A stretch of 64,000 nucleotides of DNA from Roseateles sp. (lineage in GTDB: Bacteria > Pseudomonadota > Gammaproteobacteria > Burkholderiales > Burkholderiaceae): NCBI GenBank assembly GCA_019232985.1, contig JAFAMW010000046.1, positions 9,289 through 73,288 on the forward strand, read 5' to 3'. The notes beneath the pieces were generated by a model. The model searched no databases, was not told the origin of the DNA, and worked only from the letters and a program-made list of their open reading frames with translations. Below are positions 1 to 9,871 of this stretch, piece by piece (position 1 is the first letter of the stretch; each line of letters begins with the position of its first letter). The translations under genes were made by a program, and so were the position numbers.

Positions 1-600
1 GATCGTCGGCATGATCCGGTCCATGTGCTGCTGGATCACGTCGGCCTCGGCCTCGAGCGTGTTGACCTCGTAGCCGAACGCGAGGCCCGCGACGACGTCG
101 ACGGTGTAGCGCATCAGGTCGGCGCGCAGGTCGATCGCGGCGCCGCGCGCCGCGGCCGCGCGCCAGCGCCGCACGAGCCGCGCGGCGACGCGCTGCATCG
201 CCGCGTCGTAACGCTTGATATGCGCGGGGTCGAAGCCGGCCATGACCATGCGGCGCTGGCGTTCCCAGTCGGCCCCCTCGGCGTTGAACAGGCCCGGCGG
301 CAGGCCCATCTCGGCGATCACGAGGTCCATGCGCGGCGAGCGCCGGTAGCCGGCCGGGCGCTCGCGCAGCACGGCCTGGATCAGCTTGGGGTCGGCGACG
401 ACCATCACGCGGCGCGGCCCGAGGCGCAGCCGGTAGACCGGCCCGAGCTCGCGCGCCCAGGCCTCGAGGTTCTGGTGGAAGCGCGCCTTGTCGATCTGCA
501 GCGCGTGGCCGAGCAGCGGCAGGCGGCGCGGCGTCGGCAGCGTCGCGAACGGGCGCGGCGCCGCCGCGTCGGGGCCGGCCGTACTCGTCAGCGGCGGCAT
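1..600 (-). CDS. Cytochrome P450, N-terminal 200 residues (cut by window edge)
   Basis: The reverse strand from the ATG at 600 stays open to the window edge and reads as the N-terminal half of a bacterial class cytochrome P450 (haem monooxygenase). Seen: a proline-rich start (FATLPTPRRLPLLGH), an ELGPVYRLRLG strand region, an ADPKLIQAVLRERP segment, and the C-helix W-x3-R signature in WERQRRMV, whose Trp and Arg contact a haem propionate in this family. The I-helix and the Cys-ligand loop lie outside the window, so activity cannot be judged. The start follows the nadC stop by 7 bases, which suggests co-transcription with nadC and the hydrolase before it. No signal peptide is seen, so it is probably cytosolic. 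The substrate is unknown. Confidence 0.85.
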   Translation of the reverse strand, partial: MPPLTSTAGPDAAAPRPFATLPTPRRLPLLGHALQIDKARFHQNLEAWARELGPVYRLRLGPRRVMVVADPKLIQAVLRERPAGYRRSPRMDLVIAEMGLPPGLFNAEGADWERQRRMVMAGFDPAHIKRYDAAMQRVAARLVRRWRAAAARGAAIDLRADLMRYTVDVVAGLAFGYEVNTLEAEADVIQQHMDRIMPTI

Positions 601-607
601 TCTGTGC

Positions 608-1573
608 TCAGGCGGGGCCGAGCACGCGCATCGAGTAGTCGACCGCGCGCACGTCCTTGGTCAGCCGGCCGACCGAGATGCGGTCGACGCCGGTCGCGGC
701 GATCGCGGCGAGCTGCTCGAGCTCGACGCCGCCCGAGACCTCGAGCAGCGCGCGGCCCATCGTGACGAGCACGGCCTCGCGCATCATCGGCTCGCTGAAG
801 TTGTCGAGCAGCACGCTCGTCGCGTCGGCGGCCAGCGCTTCCTGCAGCTCGGCAATGGTCTCGACCTCGATCTGGATGTCGACGCCGGCGTTCAGGGCCT
901 GCGCCGCGCGCAGCGCCGCGGCGACGCCGCCGGCCGCGGCGATATGGTTCTCCTTGATCAGGATGCCCGCGTACAGCGCGAGGCGCTGGTTCGTGCCGCC
1001 GCCGACGCGCACCGCGTATTTCTGCGCGAGGCGCAGGCCCGGCAGAGTCTTGCGCGTGTCGAGCACGGCGCAGCCGCGCGGATTGGGGCTCGCGCCCGCG
1101 ATCGCGTCGACGTGGCGGCGCGTGAGCGTCGCCGTTCCCGACAGCAGCTGCAGGAAATTCATCGCCGGCCGCTCGGCCGTGAGCAGGGCGCGGCCGTCGG
1201 CCTCGATGTCGCAGACGACGGTGTCGGCGCGCATCGAGGCGCCCTCTTCGTAATGCCAGGCCACGCGCGCCGTCGCGTCGAGCGCCGCGACGACGCCGTC
1301 GAACCAGGCGCGGCCGCACAGCACGGCGACCTCGCGCACGCGCAGCTGGGCCTTGAGGCGGCGGCCGGCGGGCACGAGCTCGGCGGTCCAGTCGCAGCGG
1401 CCGATGTCCTCGAACAGGGCGTCGCGGATATTGCGTTCGCGCGCCTCTTCAAGCGTTTCGTCGTGGTCGAAATGGAGCCCCTCGTCCGCCGAGTACGTCG
1501 GCCGATCCCCCGAGGGGATGGCCGCTTGCTTGGGGTGGCCCGGCGCTGCGCGGCCCGTCGATTCCACCGTCAT
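608..1573 (-). CDS. nadC: Nicotinate-nucleotide pyrophosphorylase (quinolinate phosphoribosyltransferase)
   Basis: NadC makes nicotinate mononucleotide from quinolinate and PRPP, releasing CO2, in de novo NAD synthesis. Seen in 321 residues: AERPAMNFLQLLSGTAT, DTRKTLPGLR with the Arg-Lys pair of the active site, GGGTNQRLALYAGILIKENH, IEVET and the C-terminal DRISVGRLT. In the GGG block the family's common His-Arg appears as Gln-Arg, and the usual Asp after LY is Ala. I believe the Gln form is common in this clade, so I do not read it as inactivation. The N-terminus is about 30 residues longer than typical, so an internal start is possible. The ATG overlaps the stop of the upstream hydrolase (ATGA), and the P450 start follows by 7 bases. 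Confidence 0.95.
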   Translation of the reverse strand: MTVESTGRAAPGHPKQAAIPSGDRPTYSADEGLHFDHDETLEEARERNIRDALFEDIGRCDWTAELVPAGRRLKAQLRVREVAVLCGRAWFDGVVAALDATARVAWHYEEGASMRADTVVCDIEADGRALLTAERPAMNFLQLLSGTATLTRRHVDAIAGASPNPRGCAVLDTRKTLPGLRLAQKYAVRVGGGTNQRLALYAGILIKENHIAAAGGVAAALRAAQALNAGVDIQIEVETIAELQEALAADATSVLLDNFSEPMMREAVLVTMGRALLEVSGGVELEQLAAIAATGVDRISVGRLTKDVRAVDYSMRVLGPA

Positions 1574-2268
1574 TCCGCCTCCGACAGGGTGAAGCGGATG
1601 TCGCCGAGGCCTTCGATATGGCCGGTGATCACGTCGCCGGCGACGACCGGGCCGACGCCCTCGGGCGTGCCCGTGTAGACGATGTCGCCGGGCGCGAGGT
1701 GGTAGAGCTGCGAGAGGTTGGCGAGCAGCTCGGGCACGCTCCAGATCATGTCGGCGAGGTCGCCGCGCTGCTTCTCGACGCCGTTCACGGCGAGCGTGAT
1801 CGCGCCGCGCTCGAGCGGACCCGTGACGATCGCGGGGACGAACTCGCCGATCACGGCCGAATGCTCGAAGCTCTTGCCGGTGTCCCAGGGCCGGCCCGCG
1901 GCCTTGGCCTCGTTCTGCAGGTCGCGGCGCGTCATGTCCAGACCCGCGGCGTAGCCCCAGACGGCCTTGGCCGCCTGCGCGGGCGTCGCGCGCAGCAGCG
2001 GCGCGCCGACCGCGACGACGAGCTCCATCTCGTGGTGCAGGTTCCTGGTCGCGAGCGCGTAGGGCACGGTCGCGCCCGACGGCGTCAGCGCGACGGGCGG
2101 CTTGGTGAAGTAGAACGGCGACTCGCGCGTCGGGTCAGAGCCCATCTCGCGCGCGTGCGCCGCGTAGTTGCGGCCGACGCAGAAGATGCGCGCGACGGCG
2201 TAGCGCTGGTCGCTGCCGCGCACGGCCACGCTGGGCGTCTCGGGCGGCGTAAAGATGTACTGGCTCAT
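1570..2268 (-). CDS. Fumarylacetoacetate hydrolase family protein
   Basis: A 232-residue enzyme of the FAH superfamily, which cleaves or decarboxylates beta-diketo acids such as fumarylpyruvate with Mg2+/Mn2+. Seen: CVGRNYAAHAREMG near the N-terminus, FTKPPVALTPSG, the metal-binding HHEMELVVAVG glutamates, DMTRRDLQNEAKAAGRPWDTGKSF and the C-terminal VYTGTPEGVGPVVAGD. The length fits the short FAHD1/fumarylpyruvate-hydrolase group. I chose the ATG at 2268 because it gives the family's usual N-terminus; the frame stays open further upstream with unrelated sequence. It is the first gene of a leftward group with nadC (4-base ATGA overlap) and the P450. The exact substrate cannot be told. Confidence 0.9.
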   Translation of the reverse strand: MSQYIFTPPETPSVAVRGSDQRYAVARIFCVGRNYAAHAREMGSDPTRESPFYFTKPPVALTPSGATVPYALATRNLHHEMELVVAVGAPLLRATPAQAAKAVWGYAAGLDMTRRDLQNEAKAAGRPWDTGKSFEHSAVIGEFVPAIVTGPLERGAITLAVNGVEKQRGDLADMIWSVPELLANLSQLYHLAPGDIVYTGTPEGVGPVVAGDVITGHIEGLGDIRFTLSEAE

Positions 2269-2362
2269 GGTGGGGCGCGGGGCAATGACGGGTGCGCAAG
2301 CATACGCCGCGGCCCGCCGCCCTCGCCGCCGTGGGGTCGGCGGCCTGCTATGGTTGGCCCCC

Positions 2363-3448
2363 ATGCGCCTGCTCGCCGTCCTGCTGCTGACCGCCCTGCT
2401 CGCCGCCTGCGGCAGCGCCCCGCTCCGGCATGGCCCGGCGCCCATCCCCGGTGCGAGCGGCGACCGCGACGGCGCCGAGGCGCATCCGCCGGCCAACCTC
2501 GCGGCCACGCCCGACGCCGCGCCCCATGTCGAGGCGATCCGCAAGGGCGGCCCGAACAAGCCCTACGAGGTCGACGGCGAGACCTATACGCCGCAGACCG
2601 GCGACGCGCCGCTCGTCGAGCGCGGCCTCGCGTCCTGGTACGGCAAGAAGTTCCACGGCCACCCGACCGCGAGCGGCGAGGTCTACGACATGTACGCGAT
2701 GACGGCCGCCCACGCGACCATGCCGATCCCGAGCTACGCGCGCGTGCGCAACCCGGCGAACGGGCGCGAGGTGATCGTGCGCATCAACGACCGCGGGCCC
2801 TTTCACAAGGGCCGTGTAATCGACCTCAGCTACACGGCCGCGCTCAAGCTCGGCATCCTCAACGGCGTCACGCAGGTCGAGGTCGAGCGCATCACCTACG
2901 CCGATATCGCGAACGGCGCGTGGCAGCGCCCCGGGGAAAAGCTGCCCGACGCGCCGCCGGTCTACGCCGCGGCGACGCCGGTCGGCGCGCCGCCGGCCGA
3001 GACGACGGCGCAGGTCGCGGGGCGGCAGGCCGGCCGGGACATGGCGGCGCCGCCGGACGCGGCGTCCGACGCGCCGGCGCGGCCGGTTGCCGGCGCGGCC
3101 GCGGCCTCGACGACGGCGCTCGCCGCCGCCGCGTCGCAGCCCGTCGTCCCCGCGCCGCCACCCGAGTCGACGGCCGCGGCCGCCCCGCTGCCGTCCGCGC
3201 CCAAGGCCGCGTCGCCCGGCTACTGGGTCCAGCTCGGCGCGTTCGGCCGGCTCGACGGCGCCGAGCAGCTGCGCCGCCGCGTCGTCGACTCGCTCGACGC
3301 GATGGCGCCGCTGCTCGCGATCTTCAGGGACGGCGGCCTGAACCGCCTGCAGGCCGGGCCCTACGCGACGCGCGAGGACGCGCGCGCCGCGCAGCGCCGC
3401 GTCCACGACGCGCTCGGCATGGACGCCGTGATCGTGCTGCGCAAGTAA
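2363..3448 (+). CDS. rlpA: RlpA-like septal ring lytic transglycosylase lipoprotein (DPBB + SPOR)
   Basis: RlpA cleaves glycan strands that lack stem peptides at the division septum and is anchored in the outer membrane. Seen in 361 residues: a lipoprotein signal with lipobox LLAAC (lipidated Cys16), then a double-psi beta-barrel with GLASWYGKKFHGHPTASGE and VRINDRGPFHKGRVIDLS, containing the acid residues expected for catalysis. An Ala/Pro-rich linker of about 100 residues follows, then a C-terminal SPOR domain (YWVQLGAF ... RLQAGPYATREDA) that would bind denuded septal peptidoglycan. I chose the ATG at 2363 because it starts the signal peptide; an upstream in-frame ATG would spoil it. The gene is divergent from the FAH gene with about 95 bases between starts. 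Confidence 0.93.
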   Translation: MRLLAVLLLTALLAACGSAPLRHGPAPIPGASGDRDGAEAHPPANLAATPDAAPHVEAIRKGGPNKPYEVDGETYTPQTGDAPLVERGLASWYGKKFHGHPTASGEVYDMYAMTAAHATMPIPSYARVRNPANGREVIVRINDRGPFHKGRVIDLSYTAALKLGILNGVTQVEVERITYADIANGAWQRPGEKLPDAPPVYAAATPVGAPPAETTAQVAGRQAGRDMAAPPDAASDAPARPVAGAAAASTTALAAAASQPVVPAPPPESTAAAAPLPSAPKAASPGYWVQLGAFGRLDGAEQLRRRVVDSLDAMAPLLAIFRDGGLNRLQAGPYATREDARAAQRRVHDALGMDAVIVLRK

Positions 3449-3452
3449 GGCG

Positions 3453-3617
3453 TCAGGCGAGCGCCACGCGGTTGCGGCCCAGGTGCTTGGCGCGGTACAT
3501 CGCGCTCTCGGCATTCTTGGACCTCGAACGCGCGCTCGACGTCGGTGTTGGGCAGGGCGACGCGGAACGCGTCGTCGTCCCAGCGCAGCGGCAGGTCGGC
3601 GCCACGCGTGCGCGCGC
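3453..3617 (-). pseudogene. Remnant of a GGDEF (diguanylate cyclase) domain
   Basis: Between the convergent rlpA and MFS genes the reverse strand carries two pieces of a GGDEF domain in different frames. The first piece reads RWDDDAFRVALPNTD, matching the region around the GGDEF loop with the loop itself corrupted. The second reads AESAMYRAKHLGRNRVALA and then stops at 3453, matching the very end of the domain. About 70 residues that should separate them are missing and the frame shifts at the join. This is a decayed fragment left by an internal deletion, not a working gene. It does not overlap either neighbour. Confidence 0.75.
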
Positions 3618-4829
3618 CTAGCGGCTTGCGCGCGCGCCCATCGCCAGCGCAAGCCCCGCGACAGCGCAAGCGCCAGCTGCGAGCAACAGCATCTCGGCCG
3701 GGTCGATCAGGCCGCCGAGCCAGCCGCAGCCAGCGTAGGCCAGCGGCTGCGCGCCGCTCGTGACCAGGGCGTCGCCCGCGACGACCTTGCCGAGATGGCG
3801 CGGCGGCGCGAGCGTCTGCAGGGCGGTCGCCCAGGCCGTCAGCCACGCGGCCTCGACGCCGCCGACCAGCGCGGCGCCGAGGACAACGCTCGGCGCGGAC
3901 GCGCCGAAACCCAGCAGCGCCATCGCGGCGCCAAGCAGCAGGGTGGCGCCCGCGGCGAGCGCGATCGGACGGCGCTGCGCCGCGCCCAGCAAGACGACGC
4001 CGATCGACCCGAGGCACGCGCCAAGCCCGGACGCGGCCAGACACAGCCCCCACAGCGCCGCGTCGAAGCGCGCCGCGACCGCGTAGGGCGCGACGACGAG
4101 AAAGATCGGAAAGCCGAGCACGCCGACGGCCAGGGTCGCCGCCAGGCCGCGCGCGAGCACGGCGTTGCTGGCGATCGCGCGGAGCCCGACGAGCGCCTCG
4201 CGCCGGGGCCGGGAATCGCGGCCCCGCTCATGCCGCGCGCCCGCTTCCGGCAAGCGCGTCGTGACGACGGCGGCGACCCCGAAGCTCAGGCCGTCGAACA
4301 GCACGCCCCATACGGCGTCCCACGGCACGAGCACGAAGCCGAGCGTGGCCGGCAGGACCAGGGCCGCGAGGCTGTCGACGAAATTCAGCGCGCCGTTGCC
4401 CGCGACCAGGGCTTCTTTCGGCAGCAGGCTCGCGAGCAGAACCTGGCCACAGGGGCGCGCGACGCCGATCGCGACGCCGAACAGCAGGTAGACGGGCAGC
4501 AGGCTACACCAGGGCGCAGCGCCGACAAGCAGCCCGGTCGCCACGAGCTGCAGGAGGCCACGCCAGGCGTCGGTGGCGGCGAGCAGACGCCGCGGCGACC
4601 GGCGGTCGGCGAGCCCGCCGCCAGCCGCCGCGCCGACGACCGTGCCGAGGCCCACGGCGGCCATGACGAGACCGAAGACCCCGGCGCCCAGGCCGGCGTC
4701 GAGCAGTGCGATCGGCAGGGCCGCGAGGCAGACGGCGTCGCCGGCCATCGACAGCCCCTGCCCGAGCAGCAGCGTGCGAAACGGCGCGACGCGCAGCGCG
4801 CTTCGATAGGGCTCGGTCCAGCGCACCAT
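3618..4829 (-). CDS. MFS transporter (MFS_3/EntS-like)
   Basis: A 403-residue inner-membrane protein with about 12 hydrophobic segments, typical of the major facilitator superfamily. Seen: the N-terminal segment FRTLLLGQGLSMAGDAVC, the loop 2-3 motif GGGLADRRSPRRLLAATD (the MFS G-x3-D-R-x-G-R-R type signature), and a large cytosolic loop of Arg/Glu-rich sequence between helices 6 and 7 (GARHERGRDSRPRRE). The pattern resembles the MFS_3 group that includes the enterobactin exporter EntS. The substrate cannot be inferred; export of a small hydrophobic compound is most likely. It lies 45 bases downstream of mmsA on the same strand, so co-transcription is possible. The 3' end abuts the GGDEF remnant. 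Confidence 0.85.
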   Translation of the reverse strand: MVRWTEPYRSALRVAPFRTLLLGQGLSMAGDAVCLAALPIALLDAGLGAGVFGLVMAAVGLGTVVGAAAGGGLADRRSPRRLLAATDAWRGLLQLVATGLLVGAAPWCSLLPVYLLFGVAIGVARPCGQVLLASLLPKEALVAGNGALNFVDSLAALVLPATLGFVLVPWDAVWGVLFDGLSFGVAAVVTTRLPEAGARHERGRDSRPRREALVGLRAIASNAVLARGLAATLAVGVLGFPIFLVVAPYAVAARFDAALWGLCLAASGLGACLGSIGVVLLGAAQRRPIALAAGATLLLGAAMALLGFGASAPSVVLGAALVGGVEAAWLTAWATALQTLAPPRHLGKVVAGDALVTSGAQPLAYAGCGWLGGLIDPAEMLLLAAGACAVAGLALAMGARASR

Positions 4830-4874
4830 GGGCCCCTGGCCGGTCGCCGCGGCGCCGCCGACGGCGGCAACGCC

Positions 4875-6389
<1,515 letters not shown>

Positions 6390-6423
6390 GGCTTGTCTCC
6401 GGCAGACCGGCAAGAATAGCGGC

Positions 6424-7125
6424 ATGAGCCCGTCCCCGAAATCCGCAAACCCGCCATCCCTGCCGCCCTTCGGCGACATCGAAATCGAGACCCTCGAGGC
6501 CCTGCTCGACGCCGTGCCGGCGCCGCTCGAGCCGCTCGACCTCGCGATGCTCGACGGCTACCTGGTCGGCGTGCTGCTGCAGCCGCGCCCGGTGCCCGAG
6601 GCGCAATGGGCGCCCCATGTGTTCGACGCCGAGGAGGGCCGCGCCCCCCAGCCCGGCTTCGACACCGAGCCGGTCATGAAGCTCGCGCGGCGCCGCCACG
6701 CCCAGCTCGACCGCGCGATCGCGCAGCGCCAGTGGTTCGACCCGCTCGTGTTCGAGCTCGACGAGGACGCGACGCCCTCGGAGGTGCTGCTGCCCTGGGT
6801 CGCGGGCTTCGCGCTCGCGGTCGAGCTGTTCCCGGCGCTGCTGCGCCTCGACGAGCAGCGCCTGCTCGAGCCTCTGGCGGCGCTGTACATGCACCTCGAC
6901 CCGGCCGACCTCGAGGACGCCGACGAGCTGCTCGAGGAGATCGAGACGCTCGAGCCGCCGACCGACCTCGGCGACGCGGTCGAGGGCCTTGTCAGCGCCT
7001 GCCTGATGCTCGCCGACATCGGCCGGCCGCAGCCCGCGCCGTCCAAGCCGGGCCAGCGCCGCGGCCCGCCCGGGCCGTCAGGCAAACAGACGCGCCGCGT
7101 GCAGCCCAAGCCCCGTCGCCACTGA
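6424..7125 (+). CDS. UPF0149 (YecA/YgfB) family protein without SEC-C tail
   Basis: A 233-residue protein of the UPF0149 family, whose molecular role is poorly known. Seen: [26 protein letters not shown], a WAPHVFD block, [12 protein letters not shown] and [16 protein letters not shown], all shared with the second UPF0149 protein at 12363-13127. The C-terminus differs: instead of a cysteine-rich SEC-C motif it has a basic Pro/Gly/Arg tail. The last 48 bases overlap the 3' end of the convergent Hsp70-like gene, so that tail is constrained by, or was created by, the neighbour. Start ATG 6424 was chosen because the homologous block begins soon after and an upstream in-frame ATG lies inside the mmsA start. 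Confidence 0.85.
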   Translation: MSPSPKSANPPSLPPFGDIEIETLEALLDAVPAPLEPLDLAMLDGYLVGVLLQPRPVPEAQWAPHVFDAEEGRAPQPGFDTEPVMKLARRRHAQLDRAIAQRQWFDPLVFELDEDATPSEVLLPWVAGFALAVELFPALLRLDEQRLLEPLAALYMHLDPADLEDADELLEEIETLEPPTDLGDAVEGLVSACLMLADIGRPQPAPSKPGQRRGPPGPSGKQTRRVQPKPRRH

Positions 7126-8379
7126 GGCGAAGCGGTCGCCGCGCACGGCCGCGGCGCGCGGGAACTCGGCCGCGATCGCGTCGGCGAGCGTCGCGAGGCC
7201 GGTCGAGCCGCCGGTGAAATAAAGCACGTCGATCGCGTCGGGCGCGAGGCCCGCGAGGCGCACCGTGTCGCGCGCCGCCGCGACGATGCGGCCGAGGTCG
7301 GCCGCGAGCGCCGCGCCCGCCTGGGCCGCGTCGAGGCCGACGCTCAGGCCCCGTTCGACATGGCCGAGATCGATCGTCGTCGTGCCGCCCGCGGCGACCG
7401 CGATCTTCGCGGCCTCGGCGCGGCCCGCGAGCTCGTGGCCGAGGCGGTCCTCGACGACGGTCAGCAGGCGCCGGTGGTGGTCGGGGTTGGCGTAGAACGG
7501 CTTCATCTGGCGCAGCTCGGCGACGCGCAGCGGGCTGTAGACCGTGTTGATCAGGTGCCAGGTCGCGAGGTCGAAGTAGATGCCGCTCGGCACCTCGCGG
7601 GCCGGGCCGTCGGCGCGCGCGGGGCCGAGCGCGCGGTAGCCGAACTCGGGCAGGATGCTCGCGAGCTCGACATGGCGGTCGAAGTCGGTGCCCGCGATGT
7701 GCACGCCGTGGTTCGCGAGGATGTCGTCGCGGCGCTCGACGCGCTGCATGCGCGCGGGGCCGACGCGCACGACCGAGAAGTCCGAGGTGCCGCCACCGAT
7801 GTCGGCGACGAGCACGAGGCGCTCGGCCGGGGCCTGGCGCTCGTAGTCGAAGGCCGCCGCGATCGGCTCGTACTGGAAGCGCACCTCCTGGAAGCCGGCC
7901 GCGCGCGCGGCCGCCTCGAGCGCGGCCTGGGCCGCGGCGTCGCGCGCCGGCTCGTCGTCGACGAAGAACACCGGCCGGCCGAGCACGACGCGCTCGGCCG
8001 GCTGGCCCGCGGCCTGGGCGAGCTTGCGCAGGCGCTTCAGGTAGCCGGCGACGATGTCCGCGTACTTCACGCCGCGGCCGCCGCCGACGTCGGTGGTCTG
8101 CTCGGCGAGCGGCGAGCCGAGGATGCTCTTCATCGAGCGCATCAGGCGGCCGTCGACGCCGTCGACGTAGGCGGCGATCGCGGCGCGGCCGAAGGCGCGC
8201 GGCGGGCCATCGGCGTCGTCGCGGCCGTCGACGAGGTAGAAGACGGCTGTCGGCATCGTCACATGGCCGGGCTCGAGTTCGACGAGGCGCATGCCGGCCT
8301 CGGCGGGGATCGCGATCGCCGAGTTGGACGTACCGAAGTCGATGGCGCAGAAGTCTGCGCGGGGGCTGGGCTTGTTCAT
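7078..8379 (-). CDS. yegD: Hsp70-family actin-fold ATPase (YegD-like)
   Basis: A 433-residue protein with the actin/Hsp70 nucleotide-binding fold but no room for a DnaK substrate-binding domain. Seen: the phosphate-1 loop CAIDFGTSNSAIAIP at the N-terminus, VVLGRPVFF, FQYEPIAAAFDYE, the phosphate-2 loop VADIGGGTSDFSVVRV and the adenosine-binding FTGGSTGL near the C-terminus. This matches the YegD group of short Hsp70 proteins, whose client is unknown. I used the ATG at 8379; an upstream in-frame ATG would add unrelated residues. It follows dadA on the same strand after 117 bases that hold two hairpins, so it probably has its own promoter. Its 3' end overlaps the UPF0149 gene by 48 bases. Confidence 0.88.
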   Translation of the reverse strand: MNKPSPRADFCAIDFGTSNSAIAIPAEAGMRLVELEPGHVTMPTAVFYLVDGRDDADGPPRAFGRAAIAAYVDGVDGRLMRSMKSILGSPLAEQTTDVGGGRGVKYADIVAGYLKRLRKLAQAAGQPAERVVLGRPVFFVDDEPARDAAAQAALEAAARAAGFQEVRFQYEPIAAAFDYERQAPAERLVLVADIGGGTSDFSVVRVGPARMQRVERRDDILANHGVHIAGTDFDRHVELASILPEFGYRALGPARADGPAREVPSGIYFDLATWHLINTVYSPLRVAELRQMKPFYANPDHHRRLLTVVEDRLGHELAGRAEAAKIAVAAGGTTTIDLGHVERGLSVGLDAAQAGAALAADLGRIVAAARDTVRLAGLAPDAIDVLYFTGGSTGLATLADAIAAEFPRAAAVRGDRFASVATGLGLHAARLFA

Positions 8380-8425
8380 GGGGGCGCGCATTGTAGGCGG
8401 GCGCCCCACCACTACGCTCCCAGCC

Positions 8426-8484
8426 CGATCACGCGAGACGTGATCGGTCCTTCGTCGCGCGTCGAACAGCACACCGGTGCTGTT
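8426..8484. repeat. Two perfect hairpins between dadA and the Hsp70-like gene
   Basis: Two perfect inverted repeats lie in the 117-base gap: CGATCACG-CGAGA-CGTGATCG at 8426-8446 and AACAGCAC-ACCG-GTGCTGTT at 8465-8484. They are 18 bases apart. Neither is followed by a T-run on the dadA strand, so they are not classic terminators. They could stabilise or attenuate the dadA transcript, or be operator sites for the Hsp70-like gene. Confidence 0.6.
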
Positions 8485-8496
8485 CTCGGTCGCGAC

Positions 8497-9768
8497 TCAG
8501 CCATAGAACCCGAAGTCGAGCGCCGGCCGGCGGCCGGCCATCAGCTCGGCCATCGCCTTGCCCGAGCCGGCGCCATGGGTCCAGCCGAGCGTGCCGTGGC
8601 CCGCGTTGATCCACAGGTTCGCGGCACGGCGGCTGCGGCCGATGTACGGAATGTTGGTCGGCGTGCTCGGGCGCAGGCCGGTCCAGTAGTTGCGCTCGGA
8701 CAGGTCGGCGACGCCCGGGAACAGCTCCTCGTAGCGCTTGACCAGCGCGTCGCAGCGCGTGCGCGACTTCGGGTTGGCGAGGTCGAGGTCGAAGCCGCTG
8801 AGCTCGGCCGTGCCGGCGATGCGGATGAAGTCGCCGAGGCGCGAGATCGCGATCTTGCGCGTGTCGTCGAGCAGGCTCACGACGCTCGCGGCCTCGGGCC
8901 GCTTCAGGCGCAGCGTCGCCGAGTAGCCCTTGGCCGGGTAGATGTTGAGGAACTCGCCGAGCGGACGCACGAGCGCCGGCGTGTACGAGCCCATCGCCGC
9001 GACGAAGGCGTCGGCCTTGAGCAGCATCTTGCGGCCGGTCTCGGCCGACGCGATCTGCACCGCGTCGACGCCCTGGCCGCTCCTCGACAGCGCGAGCACG
9101 TCGTGCTCGTACAGGAACTGCGCGCCGCGCGCGGCGCAGCGCTTCGCGAGCTCCTGGGTGAACACGCGCGCGTCGCCCGACTCGTCGCTGGGCGTGTAGG
9201 TGCCGCCGTAGATGCGGCCCTGGAAGCCGGCGAGCGCGGGCTCGACCCTGAGCACCTCGTCGTGGTCGAGGATGCGCCGGTCGACGCCGTGGCTGCGCAT
9301 GATCTCGGCCGCGACGACGCCGCCGTCGAAGTCGGCCTGGCTCGAGAAGAAATGCAGGATGCCGCGCTCGAGGCGGTGGTATTCGATGCCCGTGGCGGCG
9401 ACGACGTCCTTGAGCGCGGCATGGCTGTAGCGGCCGAGCTGGACCAGCTGTTCGACGTTGCGCTCGAACGCCGCGCTCGTGCACTGGCCCAGGAAGGCCA
9501 GGCCCCAGCGCCATTGCGCGGGGTCGAGGCGCGGGCGGAACAGCAGCGGCGAGTCGTCGCGCAGCAGCCATTTCGCGACCTTCAGCGGCGCGCCGGCGTT
9601 GGCCCAGGGCTCGCAGAAGCACACCGAGATCTGCGCGCCGTTCGCGAAGCTCGTCTCGAGCGCGGCGTCGCGCTGGCGGTCGACGACGGTGACCTCAAAG
9701 CCCTGCTCGAGCAGGTGCCAGGCGGTGCTGACGCCGATGATGCCGGCGCCGAGGACGACGACTTTCAT
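8497..9768 (-). CDS. dadA: D-amino acid dehydrogenase, small subunit
   Basis: DadA is a membrane-associated FAD enzyme that deaminates D-amino acids, chiefly D-alanine, to keto acids and passes electrons to the quinone pool. Seen in 423 residues: an N-terminal dinucleotide fold VVVLGAGIIGVSTAWHLLEQG ending in VVDRQ, then ETSFANGAQISVCFCEPWANAGAP, typical of DadA. Further on are YPAKGYSATL, the central FIRIAGTAELSGFD and the C-terminal WTGLRPSTPTNIPYIG and NAGHGTLGWTHGAGSG blocks that close the FAD site. It is divergent from the ArgP-type regulator, with 100 bases between the starts, and is the likely target of that regulator. Confidence 0.95.
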   Translation of the reverse strand: MKVVVLGAGIIGVSTAWHLLEQGFEVTVVDRQRDAALETSFANGAQISVCFCEPWANAGAPLKVAKWLLRDDSPLLFRPRLDPAQWRWGLAFLGQCTSAAFERNVEQLVQLGRYSHAALKDVVAATGIEYHRLERGILHFFSSQADFDGGVVAAEIMRSHGVDRRILDHDEVLRVEPALAGFQGRIYGGTYTPSDESGDARVFTQELAKRCAARGAQFLYEHDVLALSRSGQGVDAVQIASAETGRKMLLKADAFVAAMGSYTPALVRPLGEFLNIYPAKGYSATLRLKRPEAASVVSLLDDTRKIAISRLGDFIRIAGTAELSGFDLDLANPKSRTRCDALVKRYEELFPGVADLSERNYWTGLRPSTPTNIPYIGRSRRAANLWINAGHGTLGWTHGAGSGKAMAELMAGRRPALDFGFYG

Positions 9769-9854
9769 GGGGGGAATCCTTGTGCGTGGAGCCAACCGGC
9801 GATTGTCCGCAGGGCTCCTTGAAATAAGAAGCCTCAGGAAAATTTCTTCGAATA

Positions 9855-9871
9855 CATTAGAGAGACTAATG
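9855..9871. promoter_or_regulatory. LysR-type box overlapping the argP start codon
   Basis: CATTAG-AGAGA-CTAATG is a perfect inverted repeat (6-base arms, 5-base spacer) with an internal T-N11-A, the consensus geometry of LysR-family sites. Its right arm contains the ATG of the regulator gene itself. A bound regulator here would block its own expression, and it is placed to influence dadA, whose start is about 90 bases away. This is inference from the sequence only. Confidence 0.55.

Noticed and set aside
996..1040. NadC GGG block with Gln and Ala where other members have His and Asp
   Set aside because: The rest of the active site is intact and I recall the Gln form in this clade, so this is probably normal variation.
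8426..8484. Intrinsic terminator after dadA
   Set aside because: The stems are good but no T-run follows either on the dadA strand.
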